Assembly (NCBI GenBank): GCA_009760855.2
Contig: WPIO01000602.1
Coordinates: forward strand, 1 to 19,915
DNA from: Cristatella mucedo
Lineage: Eukaryota > Bryozoa > Phylactolaemata > Cristatellidae
Length of the DNA: 19,915 bases
Reading direction: 5' to 3'
This document shows positions 1-10,365 of this stretch, one piece after another. Position 1 is the stretch's first letter. Each line of letters opens with the position of its first letter. The notes beneath the pieces were generated by a model. The model had not been told where the DNA came from. It searched no databases and saw only the letters and a list, made by a program, of their open reading frames with translations. Made by a program: the position numbers and the translations under genes.

Positions 1-152
1 CTCTGCAGCAAGCAATCGCACGCTTTAACGAGCAGTATCGAGATGTCTTTTTATTCCGGGATCAGCTGCAAACTCAACCGAAATGAGTTATTCAAATGCG
101 ATTGCCTGAAGCACGGAGCTGCATTATGCTGCAAACTACTGCACGCTCTGGT
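1..152. repeat. Partial dimer at the left edge
   Basis: The window opens at CTCTGCAGCAAGCAATCGC, near the end of an A half, followed by a whole B half with the ATTATGCTGCAAACTACTGC tail. It closely resembles 11201-11352, including the unusual AAGCAATCGCACGC word and the GAGATGTCTTT variant. This shows that the array began before the window. Confidence 0.85.
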
Positions 153-274
153 GGGTTGATATAAAGTGTTTAGATATTTTGCGATCTGCTGCAAACTCAA
201 GCGAAATGAGTTATTCAAGTATGATCGCCTAAAGCAAGGCCAGCACTCCTCTCCGAGCTAATGCATGACTAGTC
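153..274. repeat. Hybrid A/B half-unit 1 (122 bp)
   Basis: The unit starts as an A half (GGGTTGATATAAAG) and, after the shared GCGATCTGCTG, continues as a B half (CAAACTCAAGCGAAATGAG). It shifts the A-B register by one half. The head variants GATATAAAG and TTTAGATATTTTGCG are shared with the units at 5406, 7759 and 15550, which points to one origin followed by spread. Confidence 0.85.
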
Positions 275-2490
275 GGGTTGATTTAAAGCATCTAGATATT
301 GTGCGATCTGCTGTGAAGTCAAGCAAAATAAGCTATTTAAGTGTGAATGGCCTAATGCAAGGACCAGCAATCTGCAGCAAGTTATCAAACGATATAACAA
401 GCAGTATCGAGGTGTCTTTATATTCAGCGATCTGCTGCAAACTTAACAGCACATGAGTCATTCATGTGCGATTGCTTAAACCAAGGAGCTGCACTCTGCT
501 GCAAGCTACCTCACCTTAGACGTATTGATTTTAAGTATCTAAATATTGTAAGATCTCCTGCGATCTCATCCAAAGTAGGTTATTCAAGTGTGAATGGCCT
601 AATGCTACGAGCCTCACTCAGCAGCAAGTTATCACACGCCATAACGAGAGGTATCGAGGTGTCTTTATATTCCGCGAGCTGCTGCAAACTCATGCGAAAT
701 GAGTTATTCAAGTGCGATTGCCTAAAGCAAGATTTGCACTCTGCTTGAACTACAGCATGCTTTGACGGGTTGATTTAAAGTATCTAGATACTGTGCAATC
801 TGCTATGAACTCATGTAAGATAAGCTATCCAAGTGTGAATGGCCTAATGCATAACACAGCAATCTGCAGCAAGTTATCACACGATATAACGAGCAGTATC
901 AAGGTGTCTTTAAATTCAGCTATCTGCTGCAAACTCAAGCGAAATGAATTATTCAAGTGCGATTGCCTAAAGCAAGGTCCAGCACTCTGCTCCGAGCTAC
1001 TTAATGCCTTGACGGGTTGATTTGAAGTATCTAGATATTGTGCGATCTGCTGTGAACTCATGCAAAGTAAGCTATTCTTGTATGAATGGCCTAATGCAAG
1101 GCCCAGCACTCCTCAGCAAGTTATCACACGCTATAAAGAGCAGTATCGAGGTGTCTTTATATTTAGCGATTGGCTGCAAACTTAAGCAAAATGGATTATT
1201 CAAGTGCGATTGCCTGAAGCTAGGAGTTGCATTATGCTGCAAACTACTCCACGCTCTGACAGGTTGATTTAGAGTATCTAGATATTGTGAGATCCGCTGT
1301 GAACTCATGCAAGATAAGTTATTCAAGTGTGAATGGCCTAATGGTAGGCGCCGCAATCTGCAGCAAGGTATCACACGATATAATGAGCAGTATCGAGGTG
1401 TCTTTATATTCAGGGATCTGCAGCAAACTTAACCGAAATGTCTCATTCATGTGCGATTGCGTAAAGCAAGGAGCGGCACTCCACTGCAAGCTACCGCACA
1501 TTAGACGGGTTGATTTAAAATATCTAAATATTGTGCGATCAGCTGTGATCTCATGCCTAGTAGGTTATTCAAGTGTGAATGGCCTAATGCTAGGCGCCGC
1601 ACACTGCTGCAAGCCATCACACGATATAACGAGCAGTATGGAGGTGTCATTATATTCCGCGATCTGCTGCAAACTGAAGCAAAATGAGTCATTCAAGTGC
1701 GATTTCCTGAAGCAAGGCCATCACTCTGCTCCGAGCTACTGCATGCCTTGACGGGTTAATTTAAAGTATCTACATATCATGCGATCTGCTGTAAACTCAT
1801 GCAAAATAAGCTATTCATGTGAAAATGAGTTAATGCAAGGCCCGGCACTCTGCAGCACGTCATCACACGATATAACGAGCAGTATCGAGGTGTCTTTATA
1901 TTCAGCGATCTGCTGCAAACTCAACCGAAATGAGTTATTTATGTGCGATTGCCTAAAGGAAATCCTGCATTCCTCTCAAAGGGACTGCATGACTTGAAGG
2001 GTTGATTTAAAGTATCTAGATATTGTGCGATCTGCTGTGAAGTTATGCAAAATAAGCTATTCAAGTGTGAATGACCTAATGCAAGGCTCTGCAATCGGCA
2101 GCAAGTTATCACACGATATAACGAGCAGTATCGCGGTTCTTAATATTCACCGATCTGCTGTGAACTCAAGCGAAATGAGTTATTCATGTGCGATTGCCTA
2201 AAGCAAGGAACTGCACTCTGCTGCAAGCTACTGCAAGCTCTGACGGGTTGATTTAAAGTATCTAGATATTGTGCGATCTGCTGTGAAGTTAACCAAAATA
2301 AGCTTTTCAAGTGTGAATGGCCTAATGCAAGGAGCCTCACTTTTCAGCAAGTTATCACAGGCTATGACGAGCAGTATCGAGGTGTCTTTATATTCTGCGA
2401 TCTGCTGCAAACTCAAGCGAAATAAGTTTTTCAAGAATGATCGCCTAAAGCAAGGCCTGCACTCCTCTCTGAGCTACTGCATTACTTGAC
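275..2490. repeat. 2,216-bp higher-order repeat, copy 1 (nine dimers)
   Basis: Nine dimers starting at 275, 522, 767, 1014, 1261, 1507, 1753, 1999 and 2245 form one higher-order unit. The next nine starts (2491 to 4461) repeat the order and the exact spacing at +2,216 bp. By hand, the dimer at 1014 differs from the one at 3230 at 6 of 247 positions, and those at 1999 and 2245 differ from 4215 and 4461 at 2 positions each. The first ~130 bp of the copy differ more (about 9 changes), so that part may belong to an older exchange. Adjacent dimers within the copy differ much more than corresponding ones between copies. Confidence 0.93.
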
Positions 2491-4706
2491 GGGTTCATTT
2501 AAAGTATCTAGATATTGTGCGATCTGCAGTGAACTCATGCAAAATAAGCTATTCAAGTGTGAATGGCCTAATGCAAGGTGCAGCAATCTGCAGCAAGTTA
2601 TCACACGATATAACAAGCAGTATCGAGGTGTCTTTATATTCAGCGATCTGCTGCAAACTTAACAGCAATGAGTTATTCATGTGCGATTGCTTAAACCAAG
2701 GAGCTGCACTCTGCTGCAAGCTACCTCAGGCTTAGACGTATTGATTTTAAGTATCTAAATATTGTAAGATCTGCTGCGATCTCATCCAAAGTAGGTTATT
2801 CAAGTGTGAATGGCCTAATGCTACGAGCCGCACTCAGCCGCAAGTTATCACGCGCCATAACGAGCGGTATCGCGGTGTCTTTATATTCCGCGATCTGCTG
2901 CGAACTCATGCGAAATGAGTTATTCAAGTGCGATAGCCTAAAGCAAGATTTGCACTCTGCTTGAACTACAGCATGCTTTGACGGGTTGATTTAAAGTATC
3001 TAGATACTGTGCAAACGGCTATGAACTCATGCAAGATAAGCTATTCAAGTGTGAATGGCCTATTGCAAAGCACGGCAATCTGCAGCAAGTTATCACACGA
3101 TATATTGAGCAGTATCGAGGTGTCTTTAAATTCAGCTATCTGCTGCAAACTCAAGCGAAATGAATTATTCAAGTGCGATTGCCTAAAGCAAGGTCCAGCA
3201 CTCTGCTCCGAGCTACTTAATGCCTTGACGGGTTGATTTGAAGTATCTAGATATTGTGCGATCTGCTGTGAACTCATGCAAAGTAAGCTATTCTTGTATG
3301 AATGGCCTAATGCAAAGCCCAGCACTCCTCAGCAAGTTATCACACGCTATAAAGAGTAGTATCGAGGTGTCTTTATATTTAGCGATTTGCTGCAAACTTA
3401 AGCAAAATGGGTTATTCAAGTGCGATTGCCTGAAGCTAGGAGCTGCATTATGCTGCAAACTACTCCACGCTCTGGCAGGTTGATTTAAAGTGTCTAGATA
3501 TTGTGCGATCTGCTGTGAACTCATGCAAGATAAGGTATTCCAGTGTGAATGGCCTAATGGTAGGCGCCGCAATCTGCAGCAAGGTATCACACGATATAAT
3601 GAGCAGTATCGAGCTGTCTTAATATTCAGCGATCTGCCGCAAACTTAACCGAAATGTCTCATTCATGTGCGATTGTGTAAAGCAAGGAGCGGCACTCCAC
3701 TGCAAGCTACTGCACGTTAGACGGGTCGATTTAAAATATCTAAATATCGTGCGATCAGCTGTGATCTCATGCCTAGTAGGTTATTCAAGTGTGAATGGCC
3801 TAATGCTAGGCGCCGCACACTGCTGCAAGCCATCACACGATATAACGAGCAGTATCGAGGTGTCTTTATATTCCACGATCTGCTGCAAACTGAAGCAAAA
3901 TAAGTCATTCAAGTGCGATTGCCTGAAGCAAGGCCATCACTCTGCTCCGAGCTACTGCATGCCTTGACTGGTTGACTTAAAGTATCTACATATCATGCGA
4001 TCTGCTGTAAACTCATGCAAAATAAGCTATTCATGTGTAAATGAGTTAATGCAAGGCCCGGCACTCTGCAGCACGTCATCACACGATATAGCGAGCAGTA
4101 TCGAGGTGTCTTTATATTCAGCGATCTGCTGCAAACTCAACCGAAATGAGTTATTTATGTGCGATTGCCTAAAGCAAATCCTGCAGTCCTCTCGGAGGGA
4201 CTGCATGACTTGAAGGGTTGATTTAAAGTATCTAGATATTGTGCGATCTGCTGTGAAGTTATGCAAAATAAGCTATTCAAGTGTGAATGGCCTAATGCAA
4301 GGCTCTGCAATCGGCAGCAAGTTATCACACGATATAACGAGCAGTATCGCGGTTCTTAATATTCACCGATCTGCTGTGAACTCAAGCGAAATGAGTTATT
4401 CATGTGCGATTGCCTAAAGCAAGGAACTGCACTCTGCTGCGAGCTACTGCAAGCTCTGACGGGTTGATTTAAAGTATCTAGATATTGTGCGATCTGCTGT
4501 GAAGTCAACCAAAATAAGCTTTTCAAGTGTGAATGGCCTAATGCAAGGAGCCTCACTTTTCAGCAAGTTATCACAGGCTATGACGAGCAGTATCGAGGTG
4601 TCTTTATATTCTGCGATCTGCTGCAAACTCAAGCGAAATAAGTTTTTCAAGAATGATCGCCTAAAGCAAGGCCTGCACTCCTCTCCGAGCTACTGCATTA
4701 CTTGAC
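2491..4706. repeat. 2,216-bp higher-order repeat, copy 2
   Basis: Dimer starts at 2491, 2738, 2983, 3230, 3477, 3723, 3969, 4215 and 4461 match copy 1 one for one, including the 245-bp dimer at position two and the rare heads such as CGTATTGATTTTAAG. The last two dimers are about 99% identical to copy 1 and the middle ones about 97-98%. Differences are scattered single bases with one-base indels, for example one near 453-470 relative to 2669-2685. Confidence 0.93.
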
Positions 4707-5001
4707 GGGTTCATTTAAAGTATCTAGATATTGTGCGATCTGCAGTGAACTCATGCAAAATAAGCTATTCAAGTGTGAATGGCCTAATGCAAGGTGCAGC
4801 AATCTGCAGCAAGTTATCACACGATATAACAAGCAGTATCGAGGTGTCTTTATATTCAGCGATCTGCTGCAAACTTAACAGCAATGAGTTATTCATGTGC
4901 GATTGCTTAAACCAAGGAGCTGCACTCTGCTGCAAGCTACCTCACGCTTAGACGTATTGATTTTAAGTATCTAAATATTGTAAGATCTGCTGCGATCTCA
5001 T
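4707..5001. repeat. 2,216-bp higher-order repeat, truncated copy 3
   Basis: These 295 bp match 2491-2785 almost perfectly; the only difference I noticed is CTCACGCTTAG against CTCAGGCTTAG. The match stops inside the second dimer after GCGATCTCAT, at the deletion junction described for 4954-5158. The regular higher-order order does not resume in this part of the window. Confidence 0.92.
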
Positions 5002-5158
5002 GCCGCACTCTGCAGCAAGCTATCACACGATATAACGAGCAGTATCGAGGAGTCTTTATATTTTGCGATCTGCTGCAAATTGAAGCAAAATGAGTCATTC
5101 AAGCGCGATTGCCTGAAGCAAGTCTATCACTCTGGTCCGAGCTACTGCATGCCTTGAC
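4954..5158. repeat. Truncated, chimeric 205-bp dimer with a 41-bp deletion
   Basis: The dimer opens like the one at 2738 (CGTATTGATTTTAAG) but jumps at 5001/5002 from CTCAT to GCCGCACTCTGCAGCAAGC. Relative to a full dimer, 41 bp of the A half are missing. The rest resembles the dimers at 1507, 7266 and 17643 (GAAGCAAAATGAGTCATTC, CACTCTGGTCCGAGCTACTG). Those types read CATGCC before the missing part and GGCGCCGCAC after it, so a GCC microhomology may have guided the deletion. The palindrome is in its altered form TATCTAAATA. Confidence 0.88.
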
Positions 5159-5527
5159 GGGTTAATTTAAAGTATCTAGATATTGTGCGATCTCCTATGA
5201 TCTCATGCAATATAGGTTATTCAAGTGTGAGCAGCTCATTGCAAGGCACCACACTCTGCAGCAAGTTATCACAGGCTAGAACGAGCATTGTCGAGGTGTA
5301 TTCACATTCTGCGATCTGCTGAAAACTCAAGCGAAATGATTTATTCAAATGCGATTGCCTGAAGCAAGGAGCTGCATTATGCTGCAAACTACTGCACGCT
5401 CTGGCGGGTTGATATAAAGTATTTAGATATTTTGCGATCTGCTGCAAACTCAAGCGAAATGAGTTATTCAAGTATGATCGCCTAGAGCAAGGCCAGCACT
5501 CCTCTCCGAGCTACTGCATGACTAGAC
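5159..5527. repeat. Dimer plus hybrid half: 369-bp block, copy 1
   Basis: A dimer with diagnostic words GCAATATAGG and GGTGTATTCACATTCTGCG is followed directly by a hybrid half-unit. The same pair occurs at 7512-7880 and 15303-15671, and a diverged version at 18383-18752. The three clearest copies share many private variants (GAAATGATTTATTC or GAAATGCTTTATTC, TGCATTATGCTGC), so the pair moved as one unit. Confidence 0.85.
5406..5527. repeat. Hybrid A/B half-unit 2 (122 bp)
   Basis: The A-type head GGGTTGATATAAAG with TATTTAGATATTTTGCG is fused to a B-type remainder ending CTCCTCTCCGAGCTACTGC. It is nearly identical to 153-274; differences include CCTAGAGC for CCTAAAGC. The XbaI site is lost, because TATCTAGATA has become TATTTAGATA. 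Confidence 0.88.
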
Positions 5528-7511
5528 GGGTTGATTTAAAGTATCTAGATATTGTGCGATCTGGTGTGAAGTCATCCAAAATAAGCTATTCAAGTGTAAA
5601 TGGCCTAATGCAAGGTGCAGAAATCTGCAGCAAGTTATCACACGATATAACAAGCAGTATCGAGGTGTCTTTATATTCAGCGATCTGCTGCAAACTCAAG
5701 CGAAATGAGTTATTAAAGTGCGATTGCCTAAAGCAAGGAGCTGCACTCTGCTGCAAGCTACCTCACGCTTAGACGTATTGATTTTTAAGTATCTAAATAT
5801 TGTGCGATCTGCTGTGATATCTCATCCAAAGTAGCTTAGTTAAGTGTGAATGGCACAATGCTAGCCACCGCACTCTGCAGCAAGTTATCACACGATATAA
5901 CGAGCAGTATTGAGGTGTCTTTATATTCAGCGATCTGCTGCAAACTCAAGCGAATTGAATTATTAAAGTGCGATTGCCTAAAGCAAGGTCTGCACTCTGC
6001 TCCGAGCTACTTCATGCCTTGACGGGTTGATTTGAAGTATCTAGATATTGTGCGATCTGCTGTAAACTCATGCAAAATAAGTTATTCAAGTGTAAATGGC
6101 TTAATGCAAGGCACCGCACTCTGCAGCAAGTTATCACACGCCATAACGAGCAGTATTGAGATGTCTTTACATTCCGCGATCTTCTGCAAACTCAACCGAA
6201 ATGAGTTATTCAAGTGCGATTGCCTGAAGCAAGGAGCTGCACTCTGCTGCAAGCTACTGCACTCTCTGACGGGTCGATTAAAAGTATCTAGATATTGTGC
6301 GATCTGCTGTGAAGTCATGCAAAATAAGCTAATCAAGTGTGAATGGCCTTATGCAAGGCGCCGCAATCTGCAGCAAGTTATCACACGCTATAACGAGCAG
6401 TATCGAGGTGTCTTTATATTCTGCGATCAGCTGCAAACTTAAGCGAAATGAGTTATTCATGTGCGATTGCTTAAACCAAGGAGCTGCACTCTGCTGCAAG
6501 CTACCACACGCTGAGACGGGTCGATTTAAAGTATCTAGATATTGTGCGATCTGCTGCGATCTCATCCAAAGTATGTTATTCAAGTGTGAATGGCCTAATG
6601 CAAGGCGCCGCACTCTGCAACTAGTTATCATGCGCTATAACATGCAGTATTGGAGTGTCTTTATATTCTGCGATCTGTCCGCAAACTCAAGCGAAAGGAG
6701 TTATTCCAGTGCGACTGCCTATAACAAGGCCTGCACTGCTCTCCGAGCAACTGCATGACTTGACGGGTTTATTAAAAGTATCTAGATATCGTGCGATCTG
6801 CTGTGAAGTCATGCAAAGTAAGCTATTCAAGTGTGAATGGCCTAATGCAAGGTGACGCACTCTGCAGCAAGCAATCGCTAGCTATAACGAGCAGTATCGA
6901 GGTGTCTTTATATTCAGCGATCAGCTGCAAACTTAAGCAGCAATGAGTTATTCAAGTGCGATTGCTAAACCAAGGAGCTGCACTCTGCTGCAAGCTACTG
7001 CATGACTAGACGGGTTGATTTTAAAGTATCTAGATATTGTGCGATCTGCTGCGATCTCAGCAAAATAGGTTATTCAAATTTAAATTGCCTAATGCTTGGA
7101 GCCGCCCTCTGCAGCAAGTTATCACATGCTATAACGAGCCGTATCGAGGTGTCTTTATATTCCGCGTCTGCATCAAACTTAAACGCAAAATGTGTCATTC
7201 ATGTGCGATTGCCTAAAGCAAGGAGCTGCACTCCACTGCAAGCTACCGCACTGCATGACTTAGACAGGTTGATTTAAAGTATCTAAATATTGCGCGATCA
7301 GCTGCGATCTCATGCCTAGTAGGTTATTCAAAGGTGAATGGCCTAATGCTAGGTGACGCACTCTGCAGCAAGCTATCACATGATATAACGAGCAGTATCG
7401 AGGTGTCTTTATATTCCGCGATCTGCTGCAAACTGAAGCAAAATGAGTCATTCAAGTGCGGTTGCCTGAAGCAAGGCCATCACTCTGCTCCGAGCTACTG
7501 CATGACTTGAC
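5528..7511. repeat. Eight mixed dimers
   Basis: Dimers start at 5528, 5775, 6024, 6271, 6518, 6765, 7012 and 7266. The one at 5528 resembles 275 and 15672 (ATATAACAAGCAGTATCG). The run 6024-6764 matches 12585-13325 in type order and shares the rare GGGTCGATTAAAAG and CACACGCTGAGACGGGTCG junctions. The 5775 dimer is 249 bp owing to extra bases in an A run and in GTGATATCTC. The unit at 7266 is of the CATGCCTAGTAGG type seen at 1507 and 17643. Confidence 0.8.
7012..7265. repeat. 254-bp dimer with an 8-bp tail insertion
   Basis: Near the B tail the sequence reads CTACCGCACTGCATGACTTA where related dimers read CTACCGCA followed directly by the TTAGAC junction. The extra ~8 bp (CTGCATGA) equal the tail word of another unit type (CTACTGCATGACTTGAC), so this looks like a fusion of two tails by slippage or recombination. 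The A half also carries the private word AAATTTAAATTGCC. Confidence 0.75.
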
Positions 7512-7880
7512 GGGTTGATTTAAAGTATCTAGATATTGTGCGATCTCCTGCGATCTCATGCAATATAGGTTATTCAAGTGTAAGTGGCTTAATGTAAGGC
7601 ACCACACTCTGCAGCAAGTTATCACACGCTATAACGAGCAGTGTCGAGGTGTATTCACATTCTGCGATCTGCTGAAAACTCAAGCGAAATGCTTTATTCA
7701 AATGCGATTGCCTGAAACAAGGAGCTGCATTATGCTGCAAACTACTGCACGCTCTGGCGGGTTGATATAAAGTATTTAGATATTTTGCGATCTACTGCAA
7801 ACTCAAGCGAAATGAGTTATTCAAGTATGATTGCCTAAAGCAAGGCGAGCACTCCTCTCCGAGCTACTGCATGACTTGAC
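7512..7880. repeat. Dimer plus hybrid half: 369-bp block, copy 2
   Basis: This block has the same composition as 5159-5527: a dimer with CAATATAGG and GTGTATTCACATTCTGCG, then a hybrid half at 7759. It carries its own changes, such as GTAAGTGGCTTAATG and GAAATGCTTTATTC. It sits 2,353 bp downstream of the first copy. Confidence 0.85.
7759..7880. repeat. Hybrid A/B half-unit 3 (122 bp)
   Basis: The A head GGGTTGATATAAAG is joined to a B remainder through the shared GCGATCT block (here GCGATCTACTG). It shares AAAGCAAGGCGAGCACTCC with the unit at 15550, whereas 153 and 5406 read AAGGCCAGCACTCC, so the hybrids fall into two sister pairs. Confidence 0.86.
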
Positions 7881-8863
7881 GGGTTGATTTAAAGTATCTA
7901 GATATTGTGCGATCTGCTGTGAAGTCATGCAAAATAAGCTATTCAAGTGTGAATGGCCTAATGCAAGGCCCAGCACTCTGCAGCAAGTTGTCACACGCTA
8001 TAAAGAGCAGTATCGAGGTGTCTTGATATTTAGCGATTTGCTGCATACTTAAGCAAAATGAGTTATTCAAGTGCGATTGCCTGAAGCTAGGCCTGCACTC
8101 TGCTCCGAGCTATAGCACGCTTAGACCGGTTGATTTTAAGTATCTAGATATAGTGCGACCTGCTGTTAACTCATGCAAAATAAGCTATTCAAGTGGGAAT
8201 GCCTTAATGAAAGGCGCCCCACTCTGCAGCAAGTTATCACACGCTATAACGAGCAGTATCGAAGTGTCTTTATATTCTGCGATCTTCCCGCAAACTCAAG
8301 CGAAATGAGTTATTCCAGTGCGATTGCCTAAAACAAGGCCTGCACTGCTCTCCGAGCGACTGCATGACTTGACGGGTTGATTTAAAGTATCTAGATATAG
8401 TGCGATCTGCCGTGAAGTCCTGCAAAGTAGGTTATTCACGAGTGAACTACCTAATGCTAGGCGCCACACTCTGCAGCAAGTCATCACACGATATCACGAG
8501 CAGTATCAAGGTTTCTTTATATTCAGCGGTCGTATGCAAACTCAAGCGAAATGAGCTATTCAAGTGCGATTGCCTAAAGCAAGATTTGTACTCTGCTTAA
8601 ACTAGAGCATGCTTTGACGGGTTGATTTAAAGTATCTAGATATTGTGCCATCTGCTGTGAAGTCATGCAAAATAAGCTATTCAAGTGTGAATGGCCTAAT
8701 GCAAGGCCCAGCACTCTGCAGCAAGTTGTCACACGCTATAAAGAGCAGTATCGAGGTGTCTTGATATTTAGCGATTTGCTGCATACTTAAGCAAAATGAG
8801 CTATTCAAGTGCGATTGCCTAAAGCAAGATTTGTACTCTGCTTGAACTACAGCATGCTTTGAC
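7881..8863. repeat. Four dimers with a recent local duplication
   Basis: Dimers start at 7881, 8127, 8374 and 8619. The first ~200 bp of 8619 repeat the dimer at 7881 with only two changes seen by eye, 738 bp (three dimers) apart. Shared private words are AAGTTGTCACACGC, GTCTTGATATTTAGCG and CTGCATACTTAAGC. The head of 8127 (GACCGGTTGATTTTAAG) recurs only at 19739, preceded in both places by GAGCTATAGCACGC. Confidence 0.85.
8619..8863. repeat. Chimeric dimer with a breakpoint at 8793-8801
   Basis: From 8619 to 8793 this dimer follows the one at 7881, including A at 8793 (GCAAAATGAG, not GCGAAATGAG). From C at 8801 onward (GAGCTATTC) it follows the dimer at 8374, ending GATTTGTACTCTGCTT and GCATGCTTTGACGGG. 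The two parents are each almost identical over their parts, so the exchange is recent and the crossover lies within a few bases. Gene conversion or unequal crossing-over would both give this. Confidence 0.87.
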
Positions 8864-9971
8864 GGGTTGATTTAAAGTATCTAGATATTGTGCAATCTGC
8901 TGTGAAGTCATGCTAAATAAAGTATTCAAGTGTGACTGGCTTAATGCAAGGAGCCGCACTCTGCAGCAAGTTATCACACGCTAGGACGAGCAGTTTCAAG
9001 GTGTCTGTATGTTCCGCGATCTGCTGCAAAATCAAGCAAAATAAATAATTAAATTGCGATTGCCTAAACAAAGGCCTAGCCATCTGCTGCCTGCACCTGC
9101 ATGCTTCGACGGGTGGATTTAAAGTATCTAGATATTGTGCGATCTCCTGCGATCTCATGCAAAATAGGTTAGTCAAGTGTGAATGTCTTATTGCAATGCA
9201 CCACACTCTGCAGCAAGTTATCACACGATATAACGAGCAGTATCAAGGTGTCATTATATTCAGTGGTCTGCTGGGAACTCAAGCGAAATGAGTTATTTAA
9301 GTGTGATTGCCTAAAGCAAGGAGCTGCACTCTGCTGCAAGCTACTGCACGCTTCCACGGGTGTATTTAAAGTATCTAGATGTTTTGCGATCTGCTGTGAA
9401 CTCGTAGAAAATAAGGTATTCAAGTGTGACTTGCCTAATTCAAAGCGCTGCACACTGCCGCAAGTTGTCACAAGCTATGAGGATGAGTATCGAGGTGTGT
9501 TTATGTTCCGCGATCTGCCACAAAATCAAGCAAAATGCGTTTTTCAAGTGCGATTGCCTAAGGCAAGGCTGAGCACTCTGCTGCCAGCTCCTGCATGCTT
9601 CGACGGGTTGATGTAAAGTATCTAGATATTGTGCGATCTCCTGCGATCTTATGCAAAATTGGTTATTCAAGTGAGAATGGCCTAATGCAAGGCTCCACAA
9701 TCTGCAGCAAGTTATCACAAGATATAACGAGCAGAATCGAGGTGTCTTTATATTCAGCGATCTGCTGCAAACTCAAGCGAAATGAATTATTCAAGTGCGA
9801 TTGCCTAAAGCAAGGCCTGCACTCGGCTTCGAGTTACTTTATGCCTTGACGGGTTGATTTGAAGCATCTAGATATTGTGCGATCTGCTGTAAACTCATGC
9901 AAAATAAGGTATTCAAGTGTGAATGGCTTAATGCAAAGCACAGCACTCTGCCGCAAGTTATCACAAGCTAT

Positions 9972-10022
9972 GAGGTGTGTTTATGTATCGAGGTGTTTGT
10001 GTATCGAGGTGTGTTTATGTTC
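9972..10022. repeat. Small internal minisatellite, three units of 16-18 bp
   Basis: Within the dimer at 9851, B-half sequence GAGGTGTGTTTATG is repeated three times with variation: GAGGTGTGTTTATGTATC, GAGGTGTTTGTGTATC, then GAGGTGTGTTTATGTTCC. Sister dimers, for example at 9484 and 11980, have the word once after GAGTATC. The expansion makes this dimer 268 bp, the longest in the window, and is best explained by local slippage. Confidence 0.9.
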
Positions 10023-10365
10023 CGTGCTCTGCTGCAAAATCAAGCAAAATGCGTTTTTCAAGTGCGATTGCCTAAAGCAAAGCTGAGCACTCTGCTGCCA
10101 GCTCCTGCACGGTTCGACGGGTGGATTTAAAGTATCTAGATATTGGGCAATCTCTTGCTATCTCATGCAAAATAGGTTATTCAAGTGAGAATGGCTTAAT
10201 GCAAGGCACCACACTCTGCAGCAAGTTATCACACGCCATAACGAGCAGTATTGAGGTGTCTTTACATTCCGCGATCTTCTGCAAACTCATTCGAAATGTG
10301 TTTTTTAAGTACGATTGCTCTAAGCAAGGAGCTGCACTCTGCTGCGAGCTACTGCACGCTCTGAC

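Noticed and set aside
825-1374. Minus-strand frames with a recurring QQIAQYLDT/QQIAEYKDT peptide as a small repeat protein
   Set aside because: The peptide simply translates the conserved block that half A and half B share. No frame runs beyond about 125 codons and I recognise no protein family.
5406-5527. Hybrid half-units as inserted mobile elements
   Set aside because: All their sequence comes from halves A and B joined in frame with the repeat. There are no terminal inverted repeats, target duplications or foreign bases.
9100-9120. TTCGACGGGTGG as a CENP-B box
   Set aside because: The CENP-B box needs TTCG, four bases, A, two bases, then CGGG. Here CGGG follows TTCG almost directly, so the spacing and the central A do not fit.
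9972-10022. GAGGTGTGTTTATG repeats as telomere-like sequence
   Set aside because: The word is derived from the local B half and occurs only three times; it is not a 5-8-bp G-rich telomere repeat.
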